DNA of 64,000 nt from Carnobacterium sp. CP1 (GCF_001483965.1 NZ_CP010796.1:1550001-1614000); one strand, 5' to 3'; shown: positions 20,141-29,193, counted from the stretch's first letter. Program-made: numbers and translations. Notes: generated by a model not told the origin, from the sequence alone.

Positions 20141-20743
20141 TTAATCTTGAATCAAACTGTTCCCTTGTTCAATAAAATCCAATAACGTCTCTCTATCTGG
20201 CAGCCTTTCATTATCCCCAAGGTTTTGTACTTGGATCGCTCCGATAGCGTTTGCACGAACAGTGGATTGTTCTAAAGTTAACCCATCTAAATAACCGCTA
20301 ATGATTCCTACCGCAAATCCGTCACCTGCTCCTACAGTATCATTTACATTTTTAAAATCAACCAGACCGATTACATCTTCAATAAACAGCTTGGAAAAGG
20401 CACTGCCTTTTCGATAATACGCTGTTTCAGGATCTCCTTCATCCATCTTGCTTTTCAACATGAAACCCGTATTGCTATCCTCATCCAGAGAAATGAATTC
20501 GGTCCCAATTCCCTCTAACTCTAAGAACTTTAAAATGTAACGTCCAAAGTAATCGTCCCCTAGGCGGGTAATGAGTTCTGCATCTATCCCTAAGCGAGAT
20601 AAGCCGATTCCTACGTTTACTTCTGCTCCAGCAACTTTTTTGGAGAAATAATATGCATCGTCTAATTTTCCAGACTCATATGCACTAAATAAACCCATCG
20701 CTTCACCGATTAAAACAACATCTTTCTTCATTGCTATTTCCAC
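20141..20743 (-). pseudogene. kdgK: 2-keto-3-deoxygluconate kinase remnant with internal deletion
   Basis: The reading frame gives 200 residues of a PfkB-family kinase normally about 310-330 long. The N-terminal half (VVLIGEAMGLFSAYESGK, the KVAGAEVNVGIGLSRLG motif, TAYYRKGSAFSKL) and the C-terminal end (NDTVGAGDGFAVGIISGY with the catalytic Asp) are well preserved. Residues of roughly 125-139 join them directly, so about 110-120 residues of the middle, including much of the substrate and nucleotide site, are missing. The deletion is in frame. The start is either GTG at 20743 or ATG at 20731. The protein is very unlikely to be an active kinase. It sits downstream of a uidA remnant, as in intact glucuronide operons. 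Confidence 0.85.
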
Positions 20744-20764
20744 TTCCTAACCGTTTTTTTATTC

Positions 20765-20800
20765 TTTTTTTAAAAGAGGATCAAGTTATGCCTGATCCTC
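20765..20800 (-). terminator. Hairpin between uidA remnant and kdgK remnant
   Basis: GAGGATCA (20776-20783) pairs with TGATCCTC (20793-20800). On the minus strand it is followed by TTTTAAAAAAAG. It may have been the uidA terminator. Confidence 0.6.
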
Positions 20801-20815
20801 CCAATTTTCTTGTCG

Positions 20816-21022
20816 TTATTTTTTGTAGTTAAAATCAGGAATAGCTTTCCAGCGGTCTCTTAGTGAGCGAACAACCATTTTTGGCTGGCGAGCACGATTG
20901 AATACTCCTTTTTTATTCCCTTGCACACGATTGGTACCTTGCTTCATTTCAAAATCCGACACCTTGATCATTAAATGAAGCTGGCACAGCCATAACGTCT
21001 TTTGTTGGCAACGGTTGGTAAA
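20816..21022 (-). pseudogene. uidA: Beta-glucuronidase (uidA) remnant
   Basis: On the minus strand a short N-terminal piece reads [18 protein letters not shown], the early signature of GH2 beta-glucuronidases. After a frame change it joins [17 protein letters not shown] and [17 protein letters not shown], the C-terminal signature of the same enzyme, ending YKK-stop at 20816. About 500 residues in between are gone. The remnant lies upstream of the deleted kdgK in the same orientation and touches the 5' end of the AraC gene on the other strand. It cannot encode an enzyme. Confidence 0.82.
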
Positions 21023-22151
21023 CTTAATTCAGTTGGTTCATCCATCTTTTTCTGAAGAAATAATGCCTACTATGGATACTTTTTTGAAGGTAACAGAACA
21101 ATTACAGAAACAAAAACCGAATTGCTGCTATTTTTTTAATACCAGTTTTGGATTAGAATATAGTGCGATTGGTTTGTGGGAAGAAGAAAAATTTCAAGGT
21201 TCTATTTTTGTTGGCCCTTTTCTTTCTAATGCGCCTAACCTTGACTTTATTAACCGTGTAATTTCTTCCAATCAATTACCCCTTCATAGTCGTAAAACAC
21301 TGCAAGATTTTTACGATTCTTTAATTGTCGTTCATCCCCATGAGTTGAATCATTTGAATGTCCTTTTGACAAATTTGTTTTCACATCCTTATGTGGCGCC
21401 GCAATTACGATCATCTGATTCTCTTCCATCTTTCTCTACAAAACATGAAGTCCTCAGTAAACAAGAACCTACACAACAGACTATCGAAGCTCGCTATAAA
21501 TTTGAAAACGAACTCATGTCAGTGGTTGCTAAAGGCGATGGGCTTCTCGCCATCAAAATTATGGATGAGCACCTAGAATTGATCGACTTCTCGTATCGGG
21601 CCAGCGATAATCCTATTCGAGCATATAAAAACCTTTTGTTCTCATTAAACACGTTGAATCGAAAAGCTGCTGAAAAAGGCGGAGTCCACCCTATCTATCT
21701 GCACAGCATTTCTGAAAAATTTGCCATCATGATTGAACGCACCAAGGATCTGCCAACGTTATATGAAATTAGAAGAGCGCTCTTAATGGAATACAGCGAA
21801 AGTGTACGTACGTATTCAAATCCAGAGTACAGTGATATTGTCAAAAGAGCGATTCATTATATTTTGCTGCACATCGATTATCCATTAACGTTGGAAGAAA
21901 TCGCGAAAAAAATTTATGTCAATCCAGCTCATTTGTCCCGTAAGTTTAAAAGCGAAACACACATGACGCTAACACAATATATTCATTACAAAAAAATAGA
22001 AGAAGCAAAACCTTATTTAGAAAAAGGAAGTCTATCCATTACTGAAATTGCTTTACTCGTTGGTTTTAATGATTCCAATTATTTTGGGAAAGTGTTTAAA
22101 AAAGTGACGGGTATGACTCCTTCTCTTTTCATAGCCAATACAAATAAGTAG
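21015..22151 (+). CDS. AraC-family regulator, probably 5'-truncated
   Basis: The frame gives 378 residues with a C-terminal AraC helix-turn-helix pair: [20 protein letters not shown] and [20 protein letters not shown]. The N-terminal 280 residues are a sensor region of the kind found in YesN/YSIRK-type Lactobacillales regulators. The only possible early start is a TTG at 21015 with no ribosome binding site. The first codons lie opposite the uidA remnant, so the true 5' end has probably been lost by the same deletion. It presumably controlled the glucuronide genes. Whether any product is made is doubtful; the first ATG inside the frame is 16 codons in. Confidence 0.75.
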   Translation: MVNLIQLVHPSFSEEIMPTMDTFLKVTEQLQKQKPNCCYFFNTSFGLEYSAIGLWEEEKFQGSIFVGPFLSNAPNLDFINRVISSNQLPLHSRKTLQDFYDSLIVVHPHELNHLNVLLTNLFSHPYVAPQLRSSDSLPSFSTKHEVLSKQEPTQQTIEARYKFENELMSVVAKGDGLLAIKIMDEHLELIDFSYRASDNPIRAYKNLLFSLNTLNRKAAEKGGVHPIYLHSISEKFAIMIERTKDLPTLYEIRRALLMEYSESVRTYSNPEYSDIVKRAIHYILLHIDYPLTLEEIAKKIYVNPAHLSRKFKSETHMTLTQYIHYKKIEEAKPYLEKGSLSITEIALLVGFNDSNYFGKVFKKVTGMTPSLFIANTNK

Positions 22152-22189
22152 CAACTTTTTCGAGAAATGCTATGTATACATTGAAATTA

Positions 22190-22239
22190 GACAAAAAAGG
22201 TGCCTCAGAAACTGTTGTTTTTGAGGCACCTTTTTTGTC
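22190..22239. terminator. Bidirectional terminator
   Basis: A perfect 18-bp stem (22190-22207 / 22222-22239) built on GGTGCCTCA / TGAGGCACC, flanked by A and T runs, serves the convergent AraC and yisL genes. Confidence 0.92.
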
Positions 22240-22258
22240 ATGTTCTTTTCTAATTCTA

Positions 22259-22600
22259 TTAAGATATAAACGGTCGTCCGCCTGCTAGTACTAACCCGAC
22301 AATTGCAGTTATTACTAGTAAACCAACTAGTCCATTTTTCATCGCTTTTGTGCCTTTTTTGCTAAAGGCCATTTCACAAATACCAATTGTGCTTAACCCA
22401 AGTAAAATCTTCACTATCGTTAATACCATTTGAGATTCGAATGTATAAAAGACTAAACGTGCTCCCGTTACGATCAAGATAAGATAAATCACCCGTATGA
22501 CCATCAAGAGTGGTTTCATCTCTTTATCCTGGTTAAGTAATTTTACTAAAACGGCTATAAATAAAAGTATAAAAGCTGTTAAATGAGTGTGCAGCCACAT
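22259..22600 (-). CDS. YisL/DUF1516 family membrane protein
   Basis: The 113-residue product has four membrane segments and the DUF1516 (YisL) features: MWLHTHLTAF at the N-terminus and a C-terminal GLVLAGGRPFIS. Function is unknown. GAGGAGGAG precedes the ATG. Its promoter carries a near-perfect palindrome in the spacer, so it is probably regulated. It shares with the DUF2871 gene at 5755-6201 the His-containing N-terminal region and membrane-only architecture, and the two operator palindromes are loosely alike. Confidence 0.88.
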   Translation of the reverse strand: MWLHTHLTAFILLFIAVLVKLLNQDKEMKPLLMVIRVIYLILIVTGARLVFYTFESQMVLTIVKILLGLSTIGICEMAFSKKGTKAMKNGLVGLLVITAIVGLVLAGGRPFIS

Positions 22601-22642
22601 TTCTTTCTCCTCCTCTAATTAATTAGTGTGTTTACATTTCTC

Positions 22643-22671
22643 ATTGTAACACTAGTGTCACTTTCAATCAA
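22643..22671 (-). promoter_or_regulatory. yisL promoter with palindrome in the spacer
   Basis: On the minus strand TTGATT (22666-22671), 17 bp, TACAAT (22643-22648). The palindrome GTGACACTAGTGTTAC (22646-22661, one mismatched pair) fills the spacer and reaches the -10, a typical repressor position. Confidence 0.75.
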
Positions 22672-22807
22672 TTAGAAGAATCGCTGACTATACTATTGTT
22701 CTTTTTTATTTTCATTAGTCTATAAGGTATCCATATTATATCTGGAGTAGCACTCCGCAATACTAAGGATAAACAGCATCGCGTTACGATACCTTTTCTT
22801 TCACAAT

Positions 22808-22860
22808 ATATATCGCAGCGTGATATACTATACTTACCAAATACATCGAGGTGTGATATA
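22808..22860 (+). promoter_or_regulatory. Tandem operator-like repeats upstream of padR
   Basis: ATATATCGCAGCGTGATATA (22808-22827) and ATACATCGAGGTGTGATATA (22841-22860) agree at 16 of 20 positions and are 33 bp apart. Each has the ATAT/ATAT dyad of PadR operators. A -10-like TATACT overlaps the end of the first copy, and the second contains the ribosome binding site. Autorepression by PadR is the likely meaning. Confidence 0.65.
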
Positions 22861-23178
22861 TTGAACAACAAAAAATTGAAACATTCTTATATTCCGATGA
22901 CTGAAACTGCATTCTATATCCTTCTATCTTTAGTTACACCGAAACATGGATATGCCATTATTGATTATGTTGAAAAGCTGACTAAAAAACGTATTTCATT
23001 AGGTCCGGGAACTATTTATGGAACTTTATCAAAGATGAAAAATGACGGTTTGATCGAACCAGTAAAAGAAGAAAGCAACCGAAAAATTTATCAAATCACA
23101 CCCTTAGGAAAAGAGATTTTAGATAGTGAGAAAGCACGTATTGAGGAACTCTATCTAAACTCTAAAGGAGGTCTATAA
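22861..23178 (+). CDS. PadR-family transcriptional regulator
   Basis: The 105-residue PadR regulator has the winged-helix core LLSLVTPKHGYAIIDYVEKL, LGPGTIYGTLSKMKNDGLI and YQITPLGKEIL. The start is a TTG at 22861 with GAGGTG upstream. The gene is followed after two bases by a DUF2812 gene, a very common PadR pairing in Firmicutes. Two similar dyad repeats precede it and are likely its own operators. The inducer is unknown. Confidence 0.92.
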   Translation: MNNKKLKHSYIPMTETAFYILLSLVTPKHGYAIIDYVEKLTKKRISLGPGTIYGTLSKMKNDGLIEPVKEESNRKIYQITPLGKEILDSEKARIEELYLNSKGGL

Positions 23179-23180
23179 TC

Positions 23181-23723
23181 ATGGAGAAAAAAGTATTTAA
23201 ATTCATTACAGTAGATCAACTGGAAAAAGAGCAGGATTTTCTGCATAATATGGCTTTAGAAGGCTGGCATTTTTCTAAATATAAAAACTTTCAGTACCAA
23301 TTTGAACAAGGTAAACCGGCAAACTATGTTTATCGTATTGACTACAAAGAAACTTTAGAAGATTTAGATGAATATTTGGCTATTTTTGAAGATGCTGGTT
23401 GGGAAGCTGTTTACTCTTATCCTATATTTCAAGGCAGTTGGATTTACTTCAGAAAACTTAGTACAGACGAAACTCAAAATCTTGAAATCTTTACGGACAA
23501 GGATTCGATGATTGGTTTATTGAAAAAGGTAAGAATGCATTGGACCTGGTTCGGAATGACTATGTCACTTATCTTGCTTTTTCTTCTATTATCAAATTTA
23601 TTCACTACCAGATCCCTTATCAGCGGTATTCCAATAACCATTTGTTTCCTGATTATTTTAATCCTCTACGGAAAGCTTTTCTTTAACTTAACAAAAAAAA
23701 TCAATCAATTAGAACAGACATAA
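23181..23723 (+). CDS. DUF2812 domain membrane protein
   Basis: The 180-residue product has an N-terminal soluble DUF2812 domain: EKEQDFLHNMALEGWHFSKY, then YVYRIDYKETLEDLDEY and the GWEAVYSYPIFQGSWIYFRK block. Two C-terminal membrane helices follow (about 118-140 and 146-165). The ribosome binding site AAAGGAGG lies at the end of padR, so the two are co-expressed. DUF2812 proteins are found with PadR regulators and may act as antirepressors or envelope-stress sensors; the function is not established. Confidence 0.9.
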   Translation: MEKKVFKFITVDQLEKEQDFLHNMALEGWHFSKYKNFQYQFEQGKPANYVYRIDYKETLEDLDEYLAIFEDAGWEAVYSYPIFQGSWIYFRKLSTDETQNLEIFTDKDSMIGLLKKVRMHWTWFGMTMSLILLFLLLSNLFTTRSLISGIPITICFLIILILYGKLFFNLTKKINQLEQT

Positions 23724-23873
23724 GCAACTTGCTCAATTTAATTTAAACTGTAGGTATATGTGCAGAATATTTATTTAGTACCTCAACTAAAAGAATAGCA
23801 GCAGGATTAAAAGCAGTATTATTTAATAGAGGTTGGAACAGATCTCTTTTTTACAGATGATTTCATATGTATC

Positions 23874-23925
23874 CGTAAAAAAAGGCTTAAATCAAATTTC
23901 CCTTTGATTTAAACCTTTTTTTATT
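23874..23925. terminator. Bidirectional terminator
   Basis: AAAAAAAGG.TTAAATCAAA pairs with TTTGATTTAA.CCTTTTTTT across a short loop, between the convergent DUF2812 and peptide ATPase genes. Confidence 0.88.
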
Positions 23926-23934
23926 TTTTTCAGT

Positions 23935-25665
23935 TCATTGAGCTACCCAATGATGAGGGCTGACTTCTTTAAAGACACTTTTTTCTGAATGAAATCCAGC
24001 TTCTTCATCGGTCGCTGCACTTATTGGTTTTTTAGTCGCCTCATAAGCTGGGTCTGGAACTGGAATGGCAGCTAATAGTTTTTTCGTATACGGATGAATG
24101 GGATTTGAAAATAATTCTTCCGCATCGGCTAATTCTACGATTCGACCATTGTACATCACAGCTACTCGGTCTGATATCTGCTTGACCATCGCTAAGTCAT
24201 GAGCAATAAATAAATAGGATAACCCTAGTCTTTCTTGCAGCTCTTCTAAAAGTTCAACAATTTGTGCTTGAATAGACGCATCTAATGCTGATAATGGTTC
24301 ATCGAGGACAATAAATGCAGGATCTACTGCTAAAGCTCGTGCGATACCAATTCGCTGTCTTTGACCGCCTGAGAATTCATGCGGATAACGCTGTGCAAAT
24401 TCTTCATTTAGTCCAACGAGACGCAACAATTCAGCTACTTTAGCATTGCGTTCTTTTTTGTTTTTGGCTAAATGGTGGATATCCAAAGCTTCACCAATAA
24501 TATCTTGAATTTTCATTCGCGGATTCAAAGAAGCATACGGATCTTGAAAGATGATCTGCATGTGCTTGCGCATCGTTTTTAATTCTTTTGGAGACAGATG
24601 GTTCAAGTCAAACCCTTGATACAAGGTTTCTCCGCCAGTGGCTTCATGCAAACGAAGAATCGTTCTTCCGGTAGTCGATTTTCCAGAGCCAGATTCACCA
24701 ACTAAGCCAAGGGTTTCCCCTTCATAAATGGCAAAGCTGATGTCATCCACTGCTTTTAATAGACCGGTTTTTCCTAAAGGGAAATGTTTTTCTAGATGAG
24801 AAACGTCTAGCAGTTTTTTTCGTTTTCCTGAGTGGATTTCTGCCAGCTTTTTTTTATGTCGTTCTGACTTTTCTTTATGCAAATTGGGAATGGCAGCCAA
24901 AAGCATTTTAGTATACGCTTCTTTCGGGTGCTGAAAAACGTCTTTTGTTTCGCCTGTTTCTACTACTTGGCCATTTTTCATAACGATCACTTGATCGCAC
25001 ATATTTGCTACAACACCAAAGTCATGTGTGATCAAAATAATCGCTGTCCCAAACTTCTCTTGAACCTCTTTTAATAAGTCCAAAATTTGAGCTTGGATCG
25101 TGACGTCTAATGCTGTTGTCGGTTCATCTGCGATCAACAGTGCCGGTTTGCAGACTAACGCTAAAGCAATCATCATCCGCTGACGCATGCCTCCTGAAAA
25201 TTCATGGGCATACTGTTTGTACCGTACGTCTACATCAGTGATCCCAACATGATGCATAATGTCTTTTGCTCGGATTTCTGCTTCTATTTTCGATAATTTT
25301 TCATGATAAAGAATCGTTTCAGTGATTTGGCTTCCGACTGTCATCGTTGGGTTCAAAGAAGTCATCGGATCTTGAAAAATCATCCCGATATCTTTTCCCC
25401 GTATACCTCTCATTTTTTTCTCAGGCAGGCTAAGCAAATCTTTCCCCATAAATACAATATTGCTTTTAGAATGAACATAGGCATTGGGCGCTAACAACCC
25501 CATAATCGAGCGAGCCGTTACGCTCTTTCCGCTGCCAGATTCTCCAACGATTCCCAGTGTTTCTCCTTTTTTAACTGCGAAAGAAACATTCGAGGTGACT
25601 TGCTGTGTACTGCTTCCTGTCGTAAAAGAGACAGATAAATTGTTTACATTCAATAGCGTTTCCAT
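23935..25665 (-). CDS. Peptide ABC transporter ATPase, DppD-DppF fusion
   Basis: The 576-residue protein is two OppD/OppF-type ATPases in one chain. Domain 1 has Walker A GESGSGKSVTA, signature FSGGMRQRMMIA and LLIADEPTTALDV. Domain 2 has GESGSGKSTTG, FSGGQRQRIGIA and FIVLDEPLSALD. Each is followed by the oligopeptide C-terminal motif (HPKEAYTKMLLAAIPN and HPYTKKLLAAIPV). AAAGGAG precedes the ATG. The gene is divergent from the two permeases and binding protein at 26282-31070, the obvious partners since no other peptide permease is near. It is transcribed away from the T-box leader, so it is not under that control unless another element acts on it. Confidence 0.93.
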   Translation of the reverse strand: METLLNVNNLSVSFTTGSSTQQVTSNVSFAVKKGETLGIVGESGSGKSVTARSIMGLLAPNAYVHSKSNIVFMGKDLLSLPEKKMRGIRGKDIGMIFQDPMTSLNPTMTVGSQITETILYHEKLSKIEAEIRAKDIMHHVGITDVDVRYKQYAHEFSGGMRQRMMIALALVCKPALLIADEPTTALDVTIQAQILDLLKEVQEKFGTAIILITHDFGVVANMCDQVIVMKNGQVVETGETKDVFQHPKEAYTKMLLAAIPNLHKEKSERHKKKLAEIHSGKRKKLLDVSHLEKHFPLGKTGLLKAVDDISFAIYEGETLGLVGESGSGKSTTGRTILRLHEATGGETLYQGFDLNHLSPKELKTMRKHMQIIFQDPYASLNPRMKIQDIIGEALDIHHLAKNKKERNAKVAELLRLVGLNEEFAQRYPHEFSGGQRQRIGIARALAVDPAFIVLDEPLSALDASIQAQIVELLEELQERLGLSYLFIAHDLAMVKQISDRVAVMYNGRIVELADAEELFSNPIHPYTKKLLAAIPVPDPAYEATKKPISAATDEEAGFHSEKSVFKEVSPHHWVAQ

Positions 25666-25825
25666 AAGCGACTCCTTTAACCATTCTTAGTCAAAATAAA
25701 TAAAGATGATCCTGTTTAGGCTGTTTTAGGTATTAAATGGCAGTTCTCTTGCTTAGAAATGTAACACGATTCAATCTAAAAATAAACCCCGTTACTTACT
25801 AATTAAAAGTTTTCCACTTAATCGC

Positions 25826-25854
25826 TTGACGAATATAAGAGTGTTTGCTATATT
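25826..25854 (+). promoter_or_regulatory. Promoter of the T-box leader and peptide transporter operon
   Basis: TTGACG, 17 bp, TATATT, reading toward the T-box leader that begins about seven bases later. Confidence 0.82.
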
Positions 25855-25860
25855 TATGTC

Positions 25861-26212
25861 TAGTTAGACAAGTGAACACCTCTGAAAAACGATGAAAAGA
25901 AAAGTACAAGTTGGATGACAGCACAGCGAGTCCCGTCTGGTGGAAAGGGATCTGGAAGAAAATTTGGAAGTGCATCTTGGAGTTGTATGGTTGAATGGAC
26001 ATTTCTTTAGACCATATCGGGTTTGCCCGTTACAGCAAATCGGTATATCCGTCTGTTATTTATGGCGCCGTACCGAATTAAGCATACAAAGTAAAACAAG
26101 AATGGCAGTTCTTTTTCTCTTTGTAACCATTAAGGTGGAACCGTAAAATATTGCATTTTGCCCTTAAACAGCTCTTCATCATATGAAGAAGAGCCGTTTA
26201 AGGGCTTTTTTG
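25861..26212 (+). promoter_or_regulatory. T-box riboswitch upstream of peptide ABC transporter genes
   Basis: The leader has the T-box parts in order. The Stem I loop-E side is AAAGTA (about 25901). The specifier-loop side is GAATGGACA, closed by AAAGAAA/TTTCTTT. The T-box sequence AAGGTGGAACCG lies at 26132-26143, and a long terminator stem follows (GCCCTTAAAC / GTTTAAGGGC, 26160-26205, then TTTTTT). In the register used by the trp leader at 46378 the specifier is UGG (Trp). The T-box bulge is UGGA, however, which suits a tRNA with U73; a one-base shift would read GGA (Gly). The class is firm, the amino acid is not. Confidence 0.88.
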
Positions 26213-26281
26213 TTTGTTTTTCAGGAAAAATCACATCTAACGAATCACTAAAAAAATAAAAAACCGAAAGGAGGAAATGCC

Positions 26282-27712
26282 ATGCACGCCAAACCAAATT
26301 GGCTGCAAACGATCAGTCAATCTTATCAAGAAGCTTCTCAGCAACGCATTATTGCCTTGGGTTTAGGTTTGCTCAGCTTCCCGTTTCAACTGCTCGTGCT
26401 CATCCGCTACTTACTAAAGAATCGCTTATCTGAATTACACGCTGTGGAGAAAAAAATCAAACGAACATTTGAAGAAAGCGGTGCGGCAGCGGCTTTAAAG
26501 GAAAACCTTCTGAACCAAGAAAAACGAAAGGCTGATTTTCTGCAGCAAAACAGCTCGAAAGCACAGATGGAAAAAAGAGTGAATGAACTTTATCAGACGG
26601 CTTATCAAAAAGAACTAAAGGAGCGTACATTGGCTTATTACCAAGAATCAACTAGCGAGCAGCCCAGTTTCTTGAATGAAACCGTCAAATGGCTGCAGCA
26701 GCCGCTGGGTTTTGTTTTGTCTCTATTTCTGGGCTTGCCTATGTATGTACTCTTGTTGATCGTCTCTATTCCTACGTTGCGCTACATTGTTGATCGCTTA
26801 ATTATGATGGTGTTCGTTATTATCGGCGTTACCATTATCGTCTTTACTTTATTGTACTTATCGCCTTCAGATTCAGCGACAAACATTTTAGGAGTACAAG
26901 CAACGCCTGAACAAATTATCAACTTTAATGCTGTTCATGGCTTAGATGATCCTTATCTGATCCAGTTGGGCCGAACCATCAAAGGTATTTTCACATTTGA
27001 TCTAGGCAATGCTTTTGAAGGAAATGAACGTGTTGTAACAATGATCATGCGTCGCTTCCCAGTCACTTTACAATTGACTTTATTCGCCTTGGCGCTTTCC
27101 GTTGTAGTTGCTCTCCCTGCTGGAATTTATGCAGCGGTTAAAGCTAACACAACGTTTGACCATCTTTTTATGTTGATTGCTTTGATCGGAATATCCATTC
27201 CTAGTTTCTGGCAAGGATTGATCTTTATTTTGACATTCTCTATCAACTTAGGGTGGCTGCCGGCTACTTACAATGCGGACAATCTGGTTTCTCTTATTAT
27301 GCCAGCCGTTGTTCTGGGAACGGGCTTGATGGCTTCGGTTGCGCGAATGACCCGTTCATCGACACTGGAAGTCATCAATGAAGATTACATTTTGACAGCC
27401 CGAGCTAAAGGCCTGTCAACTAGAAGAGTTATTCTGCGGCATGCCGTACCAAACGCTTTGATTCCGATCGTTACGATTATTGGCTTACAGTTTGGCGGAA
27501 TGCTGGGCGGCTCCTCTGTGACGGAAAAAGTATTTAATATCAATGGTGTAGGGAGCTATATTGTCGATAAACAGTTTGTTCCAGATATCCCAAGTGTTAT
27601 GGGCGGCGTTATTTATATCGCCGTTATCTTATCGATGGTCAATGTCTTTATTGACTTACTTTACAGCTTTATTGATCCACGAATTCGTTCTCGGATCAAA
27701 AGCGGACGATGA
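26282..27712 (+). CDS. Peptide ABC transporter permease, OppB-type, with long N-terminal extension
   Basis: The last 310 residues are a normal OppB/DppB permease: LRYIVDRLIMMVFVIIGVTI, LTLFALALSVVVALPAGI, and the EAA loop INEDYILTARAKGLSTRRV. The first 165 residues are extra. They contain a membrane segment (about 24-44), a charged probably coiled-coil stretch (about 45-125) with many Lys/Glu and few hydrophobics, then another helix before the standard domain. Total length is 476 against about 300-320 usual. AAAGGAGG precedes the ATG. It is the first gene after the T-box leader. The extension is in one uninterrupted frame with good codon flow, so it is not a sequencing artefact on its face. 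Confidence 0.92.
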   Translation: MHAKPNWLQTISQSYQEASQQRIIALGLGLLSFPFQLLVLIRYLLKNRLSELHAVEKKIKRTFEESGAAAALKENLLNQEKRKADFLQQNSSKAQMEKRVNELYQTAYQKELKERTLAYYQESTSEQPSFLNETVKWLQQPLGFVLSLFLGLPMYVLLLIVSIPTLRYIVDRLIMMVFVIIGVTIIVFTLLYLSPSDSATNILGVQATPEQIINFNAVHGLDDPYLIQLGRTIKGIFTFDLGNAFEGNERVVTMIMRRFPVTLQLTLFALALSVVVALPAGIYAAVKANTTFDHLFMLIALIGISIPSFWQGLIFILTFSINLGWLPATYNADNLVSLIMPAVVLGTGLMASVARMTRSSTLEVINEDYILTARAKGLSTRRVILRHAVPNALIPIVTIIGLQFGGMLGGSSVTEKVFNINGVGSYIVDKQFVPDIPSVMGGVIYIAVILSMVNVFIDLLYSFIDPRIRSRIKSGR

Positions 27713-27729
27713 AAGCAGGTGTCTCTTAA

Positions 27730-29193
27730 GTGAAATCATACCAAACAAATTTGGTTTACCAACAAATCCGCTTCAACAATGGATTGACTTGGGGGTATGC
27801 CGTATTATGGGTACTGCTGAGCATTCAATTTCAGCCGTTTGGATTTAAACCGGTGATTCTAGGAATAGGTGTTTTAAATGTACTCGTCAGTTTAGTACAC
27901 CAATGGTTACTCCAAATGGTCAAAAAAGACGATTTCCATGCTGAAATAAAACTTCCTTCAGTTAAAATCCTTTCAGTGGTCATGCTCTTTAGTCTTTTGA
28001 TTGGAAATATCTTTGCTTTTATTTCAGGAATCATCACGCTGAAAAAAACACTAACGACTAGCCTGATTTATGCTATTTATATGGTGTTGGTAGATGTACT
28101 CGTCATTGCTGTGACGGCATTGAATGTGTTCAAACCGTTTGTATCGAACACTTTTTTACCGCTCTTTTATCTGATGATTGCTTCTCTGATTTTCCATAGC
28201 TTCGTTTTAGCCTTTGGACAAAGATGGTTTGACTGGCAGCCAACGGTTCAAAAAATAACGTTGCTCATACTGGCGCTGACCGGTCTTACAGGGAACATAC
28301 TTGTCTTTTTTGTCGCAGCTTCTTTGTATCAAAATAATAAACCCGACCACATAGGGAAACGTCAAACCAGTATTCGCGAAAAGTTGATCAAAAATCAAGC
28401 CGCTTTGCTTGGACTGCTGTTCATTACTTTTTTGATCATGCTGGCGGTTACCTGTAATTGGACGTTTAGTTATTCTTTTGCGGTTCAAAATGACTACAGC
28501 TCGATTTTGAAAAGTCCTTCTTTACGTTATCCTTTTGGCACGGATAATTATGGACGCGATGTTTTTTCAAGAATTATTTTCGGCACACAAATTTCGTTGT
28601 CTGTCGGTTTGATCGCAACCGCCATTCCTTTAGTCGTTGGCGGCGTTTTAGGCGCAATATCTGGTTTTTACGGCCGTACGACCGACAACGTAATCATGCG
28701 ATTATTGGATGTGCTTTACGCCATTCCCGGCATGCTGTTAGCCATTACGATCATAGCGGCATTTGGCGCTTCAACAACGAACTTAGTCATTGCATTAAGT
28801 TTAGGCTCGATTCCATCTTATGCTAGAACGATGCGAGCCAATGTCATGCAAGTCAGCAATTTGGAATACATTGAATCAGCTCGGGCTTTGGGACAAACTA
28901 ACGGCCGGATCATTTCAAGGCATGTTATCCCGAATGCGATGGCTCCAATGATCGTTCGTTCAACGTTAACAATCGGAACGGCCGTTATTTCGACAAGCAG
29001 TTTAAGTTATCTTGGACTCGGGGTTGAAGCTCACATTCCAGAGTGGGGAAATATTTTAAGGATCGGCAGCCAATACTTAGAGACTAGTCCGTATTTGGCG
29101 ATCTATCCAGGGTTAGCGATTATCCTGCTGGTTTTATCGTTTAATTTCTTGGGCGATGGTATCCGAGATGCCACCGATCCAAAATTGAATTAA
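27730..29193 (+). CDS. Peptide ABC transporter permease, OppC-type, with multi-spanning N-terminal extension
   Basis: The last 270 residues are a normal OppC/DppC permease: IKNQAALLGLLFITFLI, YPFGTDNYGRDVFSRIIFG, the EAA loop YIESARALGQTNGRII, and GDGIRDATDP at the end. The first 215 residues are extra and hold about six hydrophobic segments. Total length is 487 against about 300 usual. The start is GTG at 27730, 17 bp after the OppB stop. The paired extensions on both permeases suggest extra membrane domains that interact, or a modified substrate path. Confidence 0.92.
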   Translation: MKSYQTNLVYQQIRFNNGLTWGYAVLWVLLSIQFQPFGFKPVILGIGVLNVLVSLVHQWLLQMVKKDDFHAEIKLPSVKILSVVMLFSLLIGNIFAFISGIITLKKTLTTSLIYAIYMVLVDVLVIAVTALNVFKPFVSNTFLPLFYLMIASLIFHSFVLAFGQRWFDWQPTVQKITLLILALTGLTGNILVFFVAASLYQNNKPDHIGKRQTSIREKLIKNQAALLGLLFITFLIMLAVTCNWTFSYSFAVQNDYSSILKSPSLRYPFGTDNYGRDVFSRIIFGTQISLSVGLIATAIPLVVGGVLGAISGFYGRTTDNVIMRLLDVLYAIPGMLLAITIIAAFGASTTNLVIALSLGSIPSYARTMRANVMQVSNLEYIESARALGQTNGRIISRHVIPNAMAPMIVRSTLTIGTAVISTSSLSYLGLGVEAHIPEWGNILRIGSQYLETSPYLAIYPGLAIILLVLSFNFLGDGIRDATDPKLN

